Assembly: GCA_013396915.1 (NCBI GenBank)
Contig: VWZL01001304.1
Coordinates: 749,393-813,392 of the forward strand
Source of the DNA: Stercorarius parasiticus
Lineage: Eukaryota > Chordata > Aves > Charadriiformes > Stercorariidae
Direction: 5' to 3'
Length of the DNA stretch: 64,000 nt
The notes beneath the pieces are model-generated. The model saw only the letters and a list, made by a program, of their open reading frames with translations, did not search any database and was not told the DNA's origin. Positions 25,801-38,900 of the stretch are shown here, piece after piece. Both the position numbers and the translations under genes were made by a program. Within the stretch, counting starts at the first letter, position 1. Each line of letters opens with the position of its first letter.

Positions 25801-28800
25801 TGGCCACTCAGAAGTGGTTTTATCTTAACACTAATGAAAGCAAAGAGTTTCACTTCGGTCACTTAACAGAATCTATTCAATGAGTAATCTTGACACGAGC
25901 AGTGACTTAGTACTGAGGATTTTAAATCCAAATTAAACCTCACTCTTTCATCTCATTACCATTTTTAGCTTATACCTTCAGCTCAGGAAAACCGGCATGA
26001 ATTTGCTGCTAATATTTGTAATTGCATTAGTATTCTAATATTCCATCAATATAATTTCAAATGGAAATACATTGAAGCTCTTGCAATATTTTGTAAGCTT
26101 TATTTCATTAAGGAGGCTGTGGCATCTGTGACGGTACCATTATGTTTCAGAAACGGGTCTGTACTTGAACGCTGCTGTTTCTTCACCCTTGGTTTATAGT
26201 TACGTTCGTCTCCTTAACTGTTGTTTTTTTTATAATGGTTGCTTGCAAGAATGTTCGAAGCAGACTTAGTGACAAGATTATGCTGGATGTTTTGCATGAA
26301 ATACGCTGCTGAAGAATCTCTCTGGCTCCTTCCTACATTCAGAGCACTTTCTGAAGGTTAGCCCACCTTTTGCAGGGGTTTGGCTATATGAAAAATCAGA
26401 TGCTGTAAAAATTCATTGACTCATCAGGAGAAACTGGGGTAATATGCCACACTAAAACAATCTAGGATGCAAATCCCCAATCTTGTGTAAGCATTTTCAG
26501 AATTAAAAAATACAGCATTATCTTCTTTGCCCAAAGTCCTCCAGTACTCTGAGAGTAAACTGAGCAGTTATTCCTAAACCGAACATTTCCGCTAAGAAGC
26601 AAAAATGTATCATATCTATAAAAGTAACACTAATAATTTACAAGTATTCATTAAATTCTAATAATTCTAGTCATTTTTCTGTGTGAAAATGAAAAGGTCT
26701 CCCACCAAAATGCTATTAAAAATTATGTCGTTATTATTATTACTATTTATCACATTACTGGAAAGAGAGTCAAAAAAATCGAAGTGAGCAATCAAAAAAG
26801 CTGAATGAGAGGCAAAGACATCCTTTTCCAAAGATATCTCAAGGAACATCATGGAAACTTTGTTTTGTGCTTTGCACTGATTGTCTTGTAGCCACACTGT
26901 CATTATTTTCAAGAGATTAGCTTCATTAAACGAACTTTACTTATGATTAGCTCTATAAATACAGTAACATCATATAGTTTACAAAGATACAGAACTTTTC
27001 TATAAAGCATGAAACATGTATTTTATAGAAAAATTAAATTTCAGTCATTGAATGGTAGCTTTTCAAGGAGCTAACCTTTAAATGGTTTTAGTCGGTGGTA
27101 AGAGATGGAAAGACTGTCCCCTTGTGGATAGGAATACGAGGAAAGTGATACTGTAACTCTGATAGCAGCGGTAGTCCTGGGCACTTGGACTTCAGTTAAG
27201 AAATTACCTAGAATCCTGCCTTGCACATTGCTCATAAATCAACACTTGAATGTAAAAAATACTATGGAGAGCCTTTCAGTTTAAATTGGTTGGCCTGACA
27301 GCCAACAGAGGCTAAAGACTGAGCTGATGTAGCATCATTGCTAACACCATCTAATTGCTGTCGGCCCTGGCAGTGTTGCCCTCATTTGAAGAAAGCTGTT
27401 TTGTGAAGGACAGCTTCAGAGCAGAGAACGGGAGAAGGCTCCACAATAAGGACAAAGCCTTATGGTATATCTATAAACCATCCACACGCTGCCCACATGC
27501 ATGCATCTGCCAAACCCATGCTAAAGCATCCATACAAGGTGGAGCACCAGCCTTGTCCTCGCTCCTGCAGCCGCAATGACGGCGGGACCGGAGCAGGATT
27601 GATTTGCAGCTGGCTGGAGACACCCGTCCATTGCTGTAGATGTTAGATTAGCTGTAGTTGTTACAGATTCCCCATACACATTGTCACCTCTGATGCATAA
27701 GAACTACCAGAAGGTCCTGGCACCCCATCATCACTCAGATCTGCGATAATCAACACTAGCTTCAAACTTCTGCAGGAGGAAGCAGAACTTCATGGTGCTG
27801 CTGAGATAGCAGGGGATGTTTCTCATAGGAAGTGTTCTGGTTTATGAAGTCCTTCCCTATTAGTCCTTCCCTATTGCAGGTGGTTACAGCCTCCCTAACA
27901 AATTAATCTTGCTCTGCTTTTTAAGGTTTTCTCCCGATTATCTCAATTGCAAGAACTTCCTGAAATATGATTAGAAACCTCACAATTTTACCTCAGCCAT
28001 ATTCGTGGTCAGTGCATATCTACTCACCCTATTATCCTTTTCTTTAAGCAGCTTTTTTCACCTCCTTATCGTTTAATCCCTGATAATCATATTCCCTCCT
28101 AGACTTTGTCAAACTAAGCAAGCCACACACTTGCAGCTTTACTGTACAGGAAGGGCTCCACAAATGCTTTCATAATGGCATTGTGTCAGCTGAAAGTGTC
28201 CCGTAGGGTCAACTTTTTCCACCAACCGTTGTCCAAGAATGCATTCAGTCTCATCAATACACAGCCCTTCTCTGTCCCCAACAAAAACACTCTGACTGAT
28301 GCCCTCTTTGGTAGTATTTGCTTTTTTTACAGCCACATATCACAGATCATTCCTAAAACAACCAGCTAACTCAGTAGTTGATTTTATCAGTCATTTTACA
28401 CTGATTATTTCCCAACTTGTAGCAGAAATTCTCGTTCTTCCAGGAACTGAGGAAACTGCACTGATCAAGAAACAAGCTGTCGCCACCCTTCGAAGCTCTC
28501 CTACCACAAAGCCCTACAGGTTTGTGGCTAACCAGTTCAATACTGGGAAGCCGAAGTGCAGGCTGGTGTGTGGTTCAGAGTGGGGAGATAGGGAAATAAG
28601 CCTGAAATAATACTTGGCCTTTGGCAAGAGGACGTCCGGAATTCTGCTAAGCGGAACTCACTGAGTTCTTTAAGTTTCAGTACGTTTCATAAATTGTCCT
28701 TCACAAAAAGTGAGTTTCTTACATCTACTGCACTGTGATACACGAATCGATCGAGGAGTTGCTTGAAGATAAAAACGTCAAAAGCTGTGGGGAGTCATCA

Positions 28801-29289
28801 CAGACCTAAATAGACACAAATGCTTGTAAATATCTACCAGCATTTTTAATTCAAAGTGTATCCCATTCCTAAACTTCTGCCACCACGTAAGTTCAGCGTG
28901 CGCATCGGCAAATGGCCAAGGGCCTTGTAACTCGGACAATGTGAGATTCTGGTAAAAACATCCAGACACACATGCAGCAAGTCTGCACTGTAGATACACT
29001 TTTTTTTGTACACTACAGGTCTCTTTGACTGTCAGATGACAGCAAATCAAAAGTGAAAAAGAGGAAATTCTTAAAACCTATTTCCTCTGTCTCTGTCTTA
29101 AACGCTAGGAAGTAAAAAGAAACCAGACTGTTTATTTCTGTACTTCACGGGGGAAGCGTTATGGGTGGTTGTGAAAGTTCCCTCTTTACTCCCCAGTGAT
29201 GAAACTTCATGGGGAAAAAAAAAAGCGTACCCTTGCATAATTTCACAGCCCTGATTCAGGGCAGCGGCTGAAGCACACAGACCTGTAGC
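16831..29289. other. Gene-free region upstream of the Rab gene
   Basis: About 12.5 kb with no recognised gene, RNA or dated transposon. A pyrimidine-rich stretch lies at about 22680-23400 and ends with AATAAA near 23388. AT-rich blocks at about 19080-19400 and 25900-26130 have the look of conserved non-coding or matrix-type sequence. A 14-bp tandem duplication is at 27848-27875. Confidence 0.45.
27848..27875. repeat. Perfect 14-bp tandem duplication
   Basis: AGTCCTTCCCTATT occurs twice without a spacer or mismatch. Confidence 0.95.
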
Positions 29290-29337
29290 AGGTCTAATGT
29301 GGCCCCCACCGCGGCAGCGATGGACGCTGCACGCAAG

Positions 29338-29396
29338 CGGCTGTCACCTGAAGTGGCTGTCACCTGAAGCAGCAGCTGTCACCTGAAGCCGCTGTC
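29338..29396. repeat. Short tandem repeat, four units of GCTGTCACCTGAAG
   Basis: Units based on GCTGTCACCTGAAG follow one another at about 29339, 29354, 29372 and (partial, GCTGTCAG) 29390, with spacings of 15-18 bases. Each full unit carries CACCTG, an E-box. The array sits about 380 bases upstream of the Rab start codon, at the edge of the CpG island. Confidence 0.75.
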
Positions 29397-29770
29397 AGTC
29401 ACCCAAAGGCAGCAGGTGGCATCTAAGGGAGAAGGACGGCAAATCCCTAAGCGGGTGGGTGACCTCGGCCCGGCCGCGTTATCCCAGCGGGCCCAGCCGG
29501 CGTGGCAGCTCTGGCCCACAGCACGGCCTCACAGCAGGGCATTACCTCACGCCAACCCTTTTTGGTCTCAGTTTCTATCTTTTTAGCAATCGCAGGGTTT
29601 AAATAATTTACGGCTCGATCTTGCTTTCTTCTTCAAAACCGCTACAAAAAAGCCGACTCACGCTCCAGCACCCCGCCTCACCAGCGCTCCGGGGCAGCAT
29701 CCGGGGCTCCCCGCGGCCCGCCCCACCTGTGCGGGGCGGGGGGTGGCGGGCCCCGCAAGCGCCGGCGGAG

Positions 29771-29935
29771 ATGGCGCCCGGCCCCGGCCCTNTGGTGTGG
29801 GGAAACCGCCGCTGCTGGTGAAAATCGTGATGGCCGGGGAGACCTGCGTGGGGAAGACCTCCATCGTGCGGAGGTACACGGAGCCCGGCTCGCCGCCCGG
29901 AGGGGCTCCCACCTCCTCCTACCTGGCCACCATCG
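29771..29935 (+). CDS. Rab GTPase coding exon 1 (start, P-loop, start of switch I)
   Basis: The likely start is the ATG at 29771, which has G at -3 and G at +4 (a good Kozak context). It opens with Met-Ala-Pro-Gly-Pro-Gly-Pro. The Rab-coding frame downstream (from 29794, Gly-Val-Gly-Lys-Pro-Pro) is a different frame. The single N at 29792 lies exactly between the two, so one base is probably missing, or two are extra, in the assembly. The alternative in-frame ATG at 29830 would remove the first beta strand, which makes it unlikely. The exon encodes the P-loop and then a Pro/Gly-rich segment (about residues 37-50), longer than usual in a Rab. It ends in ATC G before the donor GTGAGT, leaving phase 1. 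Confidence 0.85.
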
Positions 29936-32900
29936 GTGAGTGACCGCGGGCCGCCCCCGCCGGCCTGTCGCCCCTCATCGGCCGTCCCCCGCAACCCCCG
30001 GTTGGTGCCCAGCCGCCCGCCGCCCAGCGGGGCCCGGCGGTGTGGGCAGGACAGGGCCGCCCTCGCCGCCCACACCGAGGGACTGGCCTGTGTCCCGGTG
30101 GGCGCGTGGGAGCCCCCTTGGCTCCCTCTTCTCGTCCTCCCCTCCCCGGGCGCGCCTCAGGGACAGGCCGCCGGTGCCCTTTTCAGGCACGGCCTTCCCG
30201 GCGGCGCTGGCAGCTCGGCACCGCCTGGCTTGGAGATGTCCGGTCTCCCTCCGTGTGTCCAACCGCCTCTGGCAACGTAAACCTTTTGCAGAGGTTTGCC
30301 AGGGTGTCAGGAAACATGTCACCCTGGCTCCACGACCTCTTTGTGCCGGCTGTTGCACTGTTCCTGCTGTTTGTCATTTGGAACCTACTCTTTTTTTAAA
30401 CTTATAAAGACAACCTGTTTCTTACAGCCCACAGGTCCGGACGGGGCCCTGTTGCTCTAGACCGCTGTGGGTGCAGAAAACATGGTGTCTACCTCAAAGA
30501 GTTGTCAGACATCAGCAAAATGCCCAGTTCCTCCATCTTTCATACTAGAAAGGGATTTAACTTTGTGCTTTCAATTTTAACGGTATAAAGTCGAGATAAT
30601 CTTCTACTGAAGGAGGGTAGATTTAGTTTGGGTATTAGGAAGAAATTCTTTACTGTGAGGGTGGTGAGACACTGAAACAGGTTGCCCAGGGAAGTTGTGG
30701 ATGCTCCATCCCTGGAAGTGTTCAAGGCCAGGCTGGATGGGGCTTTGAGCAGCCTGGTCTAGTGGGAGGTGTCCCTGCCCATGGCAGGGGGGTTGGAACT
30801 AAATGATCTTTATGGTCCCTTCCAACCCGAACCATTCTGTGATTCGTTCTACTGTAGGTAGCCCCATGCTTGCTTATTAAAGCAGAGCCTTTGCTGTGAT
30901 GGAAATAATTAGCCCTGCTGGACCGAGGTGGTTTTGTGCTGCCCTGCCATGCTGCCTTCCCTGGCACCTCTGCAGATGGCAGGGGAGTGATGGGGAGCTC
31001 CCCACCATCGTGGTACCCCAGCCCCACGGCGCTGTCGGGGATGGCACATTGACCATCCACATGCTGAAAACCCAGGTCATCAGCATGAAAATGTGTAATG
31101 TGCATGGGTGGCGTGGTTCAATTTGCTGTGGAGATTTTTTTTCCCAATTTCTGATTGGGAAATTCTCATTTTTAAAAGTTTGTGTGTGTGTAGGAATTAC
31201 TTTTTTTTTTTTTTTCATTTTCAGTACTCTTGAAGGTAAAGTATGCACAAGAAGTTTTTGGAATACACGTGGCTCCTTTATACGTTTTTCTGTGTGGGAG
31301 GAGTTGGCTTAACTGAATAAATAACAGTAGCTGTGGTCCAGGGTGAGATATATGTGGGTTGAGTTGACCTTCCCACGTGGGAATGGCTGAACTTAGAACA
31401 CTTTTTATTTTCTTGCCCATTCTTGCAAAGCAGCTTCTGAAACCAACATGAACAAAAAGGGATGAACGCAACTAGTGGTAAAGTTGTGAAATTAATCCTT
31501 GTAACAGGGAACTTGTTAGCAAGAAGTCCCAAAGAATGGCTGTGAAAATAAACGTCAGTTTTATTGATGAATTTTATATTGGAATATAGATTCCTGACCA
31601 TGAGGTTATTATTTTGAGGCGCAATTTCTTCTACTCTTAAAGCATTCCACTGCAGAGTCAAAAACTCTTGTATGGTGATGATATTAAGAATATATTTTTC
31701 AAGTTGTGGGTCAAAATAGTTTAAAGAATAGTTAAGATAAGAGTTTTGTGACAGTTACGGACTGAGATTAACTTCATTAGTTTTATTACTGTTCCTGAAA
31801 CCTATTTCTGAGAGATGTAAAAACTTTTTAAACAGATGCTTATGTGAAATGTAAATGAATCATCCAAATGTGGTATTTGTTACCTGAATGTGACTTTTGA
31901 AGTAACTTCTGAAATACCATCTTCCGTTTAATTCCCTTTTAGGAGGTGTATTAGAGCTTAGACTTTTAAAACAAGTGGGATTGTGAGTGATGGCTTCCAG
32001 AAGAGTAATGTTGGAAGTTTCTTTTTCATGAAGACAACCGAGAGCATGGCCTGTAGGTCGTGGCCTCTAACGATGTAAAGGAAGAAGACAATGCAATGTT
32101 TTTTTCTGTTCATGATGTCTTCTTCCTCTTTGTTGTCACCATCAAAACAAATAACTGTTTTCATCCAGATGCCTGTTTCATAGAAGCTCAGTTGAATGAT
32201 CCCCCTCATGCAGCCTATTGAATGTTCATCTAATGTTAATTGATTTTTCACCCTACCTGTCCAGCTGGAACTGTGACTTGAGTAGAGGGAAGATTATGCA
32301 GGCTGTGCATTCTCTCAGCCATCCGAGTTCCCAGACAACATCACGTGTCACCACCTTTGTCAGCGGCAAAGGGACGTAGGCACAGAATTCAAAAGATTGT
32401 TGAAAGTCTCATTTCTGTGTCATCATGAATCACAGATTTGTGTTACTAGGAAAAATCCTAGTGTTACTGCAGGGGGGAGAAAAAAAACCCAAACATTTTG
32501 TAATAGGCTCCAGTAGTAGTGAACTTTTCTAAAATTATGTATTTTATGGAGAAAAAAAATGCATCCACAGTAAATTTTCATTGAAAGCTTTTTATGCAGC
32601 ACTTAAACACTCAAAGCTGGGTGCCCTTCCTCCTCTTCAATTACACAGTCTGGGTAAGTTGTAAGCGGTTATAGTTTTCTAATTAAACTTATATGCATCA
32701 TAAGGCAGATGCATTGTATTATGAATAGACTACAAAGAATAAATGTTTTTGTTTAAACAATGGCATTGCATATAAAGCCATAGAGAAAGTTGGTGAACAA
32801 AAAAGCCCCTTGTATACAAGTGAACAGGATTGTGATCTCGCAGGCTGTGAGGTTGTTATTTTGCTGTAGTACAGTGGCTGTGCTCCTACAGCACGCATTT

Positions 32901-35900
32901 GCTGTAAGAAACATTTCTGTAGAAGTGTGAGTCCTCCCAAATCTGTCATAGTTGAAAGTGGTGCAACTCCCAATTTAGAATTAAAAAAAACCCATCTTAT
33001 CCCATGAGTTATTTTTCTTACCAAAACAGTAATTATCAGTACTTGAGACCCCTCAGATACCACCGCACTTCAGATACTCCTTGACATCTGCAGGAAAAGA
33101 GTCTGATTCAAGTTATGCACCAACAGGTAGTAAGGGTAGGAGTAACACAGTGGAAGTTCAACCCACAACATCTCACTGGGCGCTTGCCCAGCTTGGGCAC
33201 AGGAGGTGATAGCAACTGCTTCCCTGCTTCCAGAGTTGAAGACACTGTATGACAGTAAGTGGGCTAGGTAGAACCTGCACCTGGGCATGTACCACCTTCT
33301 CTCCCTGCTGTCACTGGTGCATCCTGCTAAGCTGCTCAAACTCACATTTTCTCTGCATAGACATATTTTTTTGAGCCTTTTATATCAGGGAATTCCCAGC
33401 TGTATTGGGGTGAAAAGTGTGTTGTAATTTTCTAGGCCATCTGCAAAAGACCTCTTTGAAGAGGACTTTTGCAGGTGCCCAAAGACTGTTTTATAGATAT
33501 TGAGGGAAGAAAGGGGCAATTCACAGCTGAATTCCCCAGTGGCTGACAATTTTGATGCTTTTTAGACTTAATTGTCTTTAAGGTTCTTCAGTCCTAATAT
33601 GGGCATATTTATTATTTGGGACATAAAGAAATTAATCTCATGGCTATAAAACTTGGAAATAACAACTGGAATTTGAACTTGTACCAAGCATACTCCTTCT
33701 TGGTTTTATTTGACAGCTTAAGAGAAGCAAGTACAAGCTGTTGCATTCAAATAACATTTATCTCAAGAGTGGTAATCAATGATTGCTTTGTTATGTTGAT
33801 CATGTTGTATAATACATGGGCCTAAAAGCATCTGAAATCTGTGAGCTGTCTTTGGCATTGTATTTCTCATTTTTCTTTTCTGTCTTTCCAATTTGCTAAG
33901 TTTGCTCAAAATTTCATATAAAGACATGAACAATTCATGCATGCAGAACATATTGACTTCTGTTTTTCACTAACATTCATTGACCTTTTAGGTCAATAAA
34001 TTTCAAAGTTGACTTAAGAAGTCAATAAACCTTATTTTAATTTAGATTAAGTTTTAGTCTGATTCAGCACTCTGCTTCCCTTTTTATAAATAAAAAGAAG
34101 CTTATAGCAATTTATTATTAAAATGTATGTCAACTAAGAATTGTTTCTGGGAGTCCCTGGCTGGATTATAATTTTTTGCTGTATTCCCAATGCACCATAT
34201 GAAAGTGATATTCCAGCCTCCCAGTGCGTAGTCAGTCCCTCTCAACTGCTCTAACATCAATTGTAGAAAGTGATACAGATAATTAAACAAAAGCACGTGA
34301 ATTTCAAGAGCAAATGTTTTCCATCACATTAGAATTTCACCTTACATGAGCAAATTTGACTTAAATTACATTTCCATCTGACATTATTAATTCCATCAAG
34401 GAAGCTTTGTGTAATATTAATTACAGATACCAATTATACTATTTCATCTTTCCTTTCCATTGGAGCTTCAATAAAAATTCATCAAGTGAAGGACATGATT
34501 ATCATAAGAATTTTAAAAATCAGCCTAAACTCTTTTACCACATATGCACAAAAATGTTAATAGCATTGGAATCACGCATGTGAGAGTGTACTTGTCAAAG
34601 TTTTGTGCACAATACATCCATCAGTAAAAGGAAGGGAGCATTTCCTCTGCTGCATTTTTGGTTTAGTGCCATGGATGCTTTCCTTTGATAAAGTAATTTG
34701 ACAGACAGGTTCTTACAGAAATCAGTGCAATGGTATTAACTTAAAATTTTTGTGCTTTTTCAATCTTTTTAGTTCTTTCAAATGACGTTACCACTAGTAA
34801 AAAGCCACTCTGAAATCATATTAAGTAGCCATATTTTGACCTTACAGGATTTTGACCTTAATAGCCTTATTGTTTTTCAGTGGAAAAAAAAACGAGCAGA
34901 GAAATTATCAAACAGTATTTCAAATTTCAGCAATGAAGTAAGTGGAAATAAAATTAACTACGAGGAAATGCGTTACTAAGATAGTAGCTGATAGCTGGCA
35001 GATTCTAATATTAAGATTGGAGCTTCAACAACCCATAAATCCAAGTATCATCTACCCCATTTGGACTACTAACTTGGTAATATAATAAAGGAAAACACTA
35101 TAAATTATAAGGAAATTATCTTTGAGGAAAGATCTGTAGTGTATGTAGAGACAACATTCTGCACTGATTTCAAGTGATAATGCTTGATTTTGGCATTAGC
35201 ACTTTGGATCTAGGATACACAGTGATTAAGGCTGTAGAGACAATCCTCCTGTTCATTTTGAATGAAATCCAGTGTATGTTTGTCTTTGCATTTAACTAGT
35301 ACAACTAATTCCTGTTCATGTAACCCTAGATTATTTTTTTTTTAGGGATTTGGAAGTAAGGACAGAAAAATGGCGTTGCGCATGTAACAGCTTTGTAAGC
35401 ATTTCTACCTCCTGATTCATAGCTGCCACGCTATTGGGATGAAACTGAGAACAACTGAAATCGCCAACATACTTGCCAAGTCTTGTTGTGCACGGGCCAT
35501 GAAACTGCTGTCATGTGGCTGTCATGTCACTTGCCTTTTTATGGAAATGCCTACATGTAGTTTCAGAGTATCTGCACCTTTGCTTTGACCTGCCCTCCCA
35601 TTGCTTTGTATTGGCATTGCTTTGCATTGTATTTGTGTAGTGTATTGGCACGTAGTTGTTTTCACCATTGAATAATTTCCTTTTACAACTTCCATTTTGA
35701 ATGTATATGGTTGGCGAGTTAGTCTTTGAAATAGTTCACTTTCTGTTCAAAATTGCATGATAACTAAAGCTAAGAAATAGTCTTCAAAGGGAATCCATGT
35801 TATTATGAGAAATGTTACAGAATTTCTTCTTTCTTCTAGGCATTGATTTTAAAGTAAAGCCAGTAACTTTTAATGATACAAGAGTGAAACTTCAAATATG

Positions 35901-38900
35901 GTAAGTTTGAAGTTATATCATAAGTGAGAGCCAACTACATTACATTACAGGATGAAAAATCTCATCTGCTTTTAACTGTGTGTCTTCCTAAAGTGCAGTT
36001 GTTCCTCCTAGGTAATTTTAAAATTTGAATTTGGCCTAGGGGCACGTATTTTTTGCAGCAGGTAATGTAGGGTTGCCACTAGGTTGCTTTTATAATGAAA
36101 CTTGCAACATACAAACAAAGCAGATCTACTATCCATATTAAGTATACTTAATTGTATAGGAACATTGACAGAAGTGACAAAGCAAGAAAATTTTACATTT
36201 TGTTACCCATCAAATGCATGTTCGAAAGGGTCACCGAGAGAAAGCTAGTTGGGAACCTACACTCTATATTTTGTTTTTGAAGTTTTTCTAAAGGCTATAT
36301 AGGGCTACTGACAGCCATCTGTCTAAACTTCTCAAGAAGTAACTCTGTGCATGAATTATCTGACCAGTATTAGATCTGCAGTTATTCCATCACAGGTTTT
36401 AAAACAAAAGTCTTGGAGGCTTGTTTACAGCTTTCTTAAGCCATAATTATGTGTAGGAATCTCCGCATCCCTGTGTTTTATGGCTTTTTCCCAAAACCTA
36501 CCTTCCATCTAAAAATCTTACTGTCTGTGTCACCGTTTACAAAGGGCTTGTCAGGTTGTCATCTGACTCCTCCAGTGCTTGTACTCCAGATTTTCTTTTG
36601 TCACCCGAATTGTACTGATCTTAATGATTATGTATATAAAGAAGCAGTGGTGGGCTTGAAGTTACACTCAGACTTCAGACACTGGTTTAGTTTACCTAGT
36701 AGGGTTGTATCATTCAGAATAAATATCTGGTGTATTTCTTTCACTGCTGTATCTGTCACCCAGATTTCCTCTCATCCTTAACTTTTCTTGTTCCTTTCCT
36801 GTTAGTGTACACCATTCAAGATTTGGACAATACTGCTTAAAATAAAGTGATTTTTCTTGGGGGTTCTGCAGTTTGGTCATAGTTTTTTTTTGTGTGTGTG
36901 TGTATGATTTCTTACTATTTCTTTCAGGGATACTGCTGGCCAGGAACGATTCCATACACTCAGCACTAGCTATTTTCGTGGCGCACAAGGCTTTGTTCTT
37001 GTATATGACATCACAAATCTGGACAGTTTTCAAAATATAACAAGCTGGATGAAAGACATACATGAGGTAAATATATCTAACAGTAGTTGATCTCTTAATG
37101 AAGGTAGTTAACGAGTTACTGCAGTTAATGTTTTAAATGACTGCGTGAGATTTATTCTTGTTCCTCGAGCCGTTTGTTTCTAACCAGAATGTCTTACATT
37201 TAACTCAGCACACAGTACAGTAGTAGGGTTACTGTTGTCTGAATCTGGAATACATTGTAGATTATCCAGGACAAGCCCATGGTGATGCAGGAGTGTTCTC
37301 TGAGGTACTTTTAAAACAGAGCTGCCAGTCCGGTTTTGCCCATGCTGAGTTATGGAACTTTATTCACTGGTGTGGCACAAACCAATTTCTGTGAGCTCAT
37401 CCTGGGATTTTAATTGGCTTCCATGTCAAAATTCCATATCACAGCCAGTGATTTCCCTTTCCTAATTTAATTGTTTTACTGTAGTTACCTCATCCCAAGA
37501 ATCAAAAGAAACAAATCAAATTAAACATCCTCTTCATCTTTACTGGGTATTCCTTTTGAGAGGATGGTTTCAAGAGGGAGGAGCCGGGGGTGGAAAAGGA
37601 GAATCCCTTTTTGGTGGCAGTGAACTGTTTGGTTAGCTCAGCTGCTTGTGGTATTACAGACAGGAACACGTGCTTTCATGTGACATAGGAAGTGATTCAA
37701 TAGCACATGGCTGCCAGACAGGGAGTGTGTTCCTACCTCCCTTCCTGCTCCTGAACGTTGGCTCCACTGTGCTGCTTCTGGAGCTTCTCAGAGCTCTCTG
37801 AGGTTCACTTCGACTTTCTAACATGGTAGAAAACTAACACAGCAACACCAGTTGGATGGTTTCATAGAAAGGTCTGACAGTTATTGGAGTTGGCGCAAGG
37901 TAAACAGGTAAGAGCAGGAAGGCCAGGAGAAGAACCTGTGAGAACAGTGTGAGGGAGGAACCAGGGAGAGAGGAGTGGGCAAACCCTTAGACATCAGATC
38001 ATTCAGCTACCCATAACCCTGTGCCCTGAGCCTTTGTTGCTAGGTCTCTCCTAATGCATTCTATATTAGGTAGAGGCAGGTCAGTTTTAGAATAGAATAG
38101 TTCAGTTGGAAGGGACCTACAATGATCATCTAGTCCAGCTGCCAGACCGCTTCAGGGCTGACCAAAAGCTAAGGCATGTTGTTAAAGGCATTGTCCAAAT
38201 GCCTCTTAAACACTGACAGGCTTGGGGCATCGACCACCTCTCTAGGAAGCCCGTTCCAGTGTTTGACTACCTTCTTGGTAAAGAAGTGCTTCCTAATGTC
38301 CAGTCTGAACCTCCCCTGGCACAGTTTTGAACCATTCCCACATGTCCTATCACTGGATACCAGGGAGAAGAGCTCAGCACCTCCCTTTCTGCTTCCCCTC
38401 CTCAGGAAGCTGTAGAGAGCAATGAGATTGTCCTAAGAAATAGCATGGAAGTATGTAGTTAGAATGCTTGTTTAAGTTAGTATGCTTGTGTAAGAATCCA
38501 AGCAAGCTCGTGCTCTTTGTTGATTGAAGTCAAGTAAACATTCAGGCAGTTTTTGTAATACTCTGTGAATTGATAGGAATATGACAGGATGGATGGGAGA
38601 GTTAGTCTTGGGAAAGCGGTCTCAAAATAAAACTATCAAATGCATTCTTTTCCCTCCTCACAGCTTCAGTATATGGATGAGTTAATGAACTACACACGGT
38701 CATATATCCAATAATATATAAACAGGATATTTTGTACTCTTGGTAAAACATTACATTTAAATTACCTCAGTATTAAGAACATTACTATGGACCTAGAATG
38801 TCATTATCCTTGACCTTAGAGCCATCTTAAAAGTCTTAGTGGCAACAGAGCCTAACTTCAGTAATGTGTTACAAGGGAGATTTGATGATACAATATTTTT

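Larger units (their letters stand above)
29290..30260 (+). promoter_or_regulatory. CpG island promoter of the Rab GTPase gene
   Basis: GC content and CpG density rise sharply here against AT-rich flanks, and the island covers exon 1 and the start of intron 1. A run of G-rich Sp1-like sites lies at about 29730-29750, shortly before the ATG. No TATA box was seen at a suitable distance. This is the pattern of a broadly expressed, TATA-less promoter. The transcription start is not marked by the sequence, and the edges are estimates by eye. Confidence 0.75.

Noticed and set aside
29608..30075. Minus-strand open frame of about 155 codons across the CpG island
   Set aside because: It is the complement of the Rab first exon and GC-rich promoter. 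Low stop density is expected from composition, and no domains are visible.
29936..30407. Plus-strand frames just after Rab exon 1
   Set aside because: They begin in the donor GTGAGT and are GC-rich intron sequence rich in Pro, Arg and Gly, with no domains.
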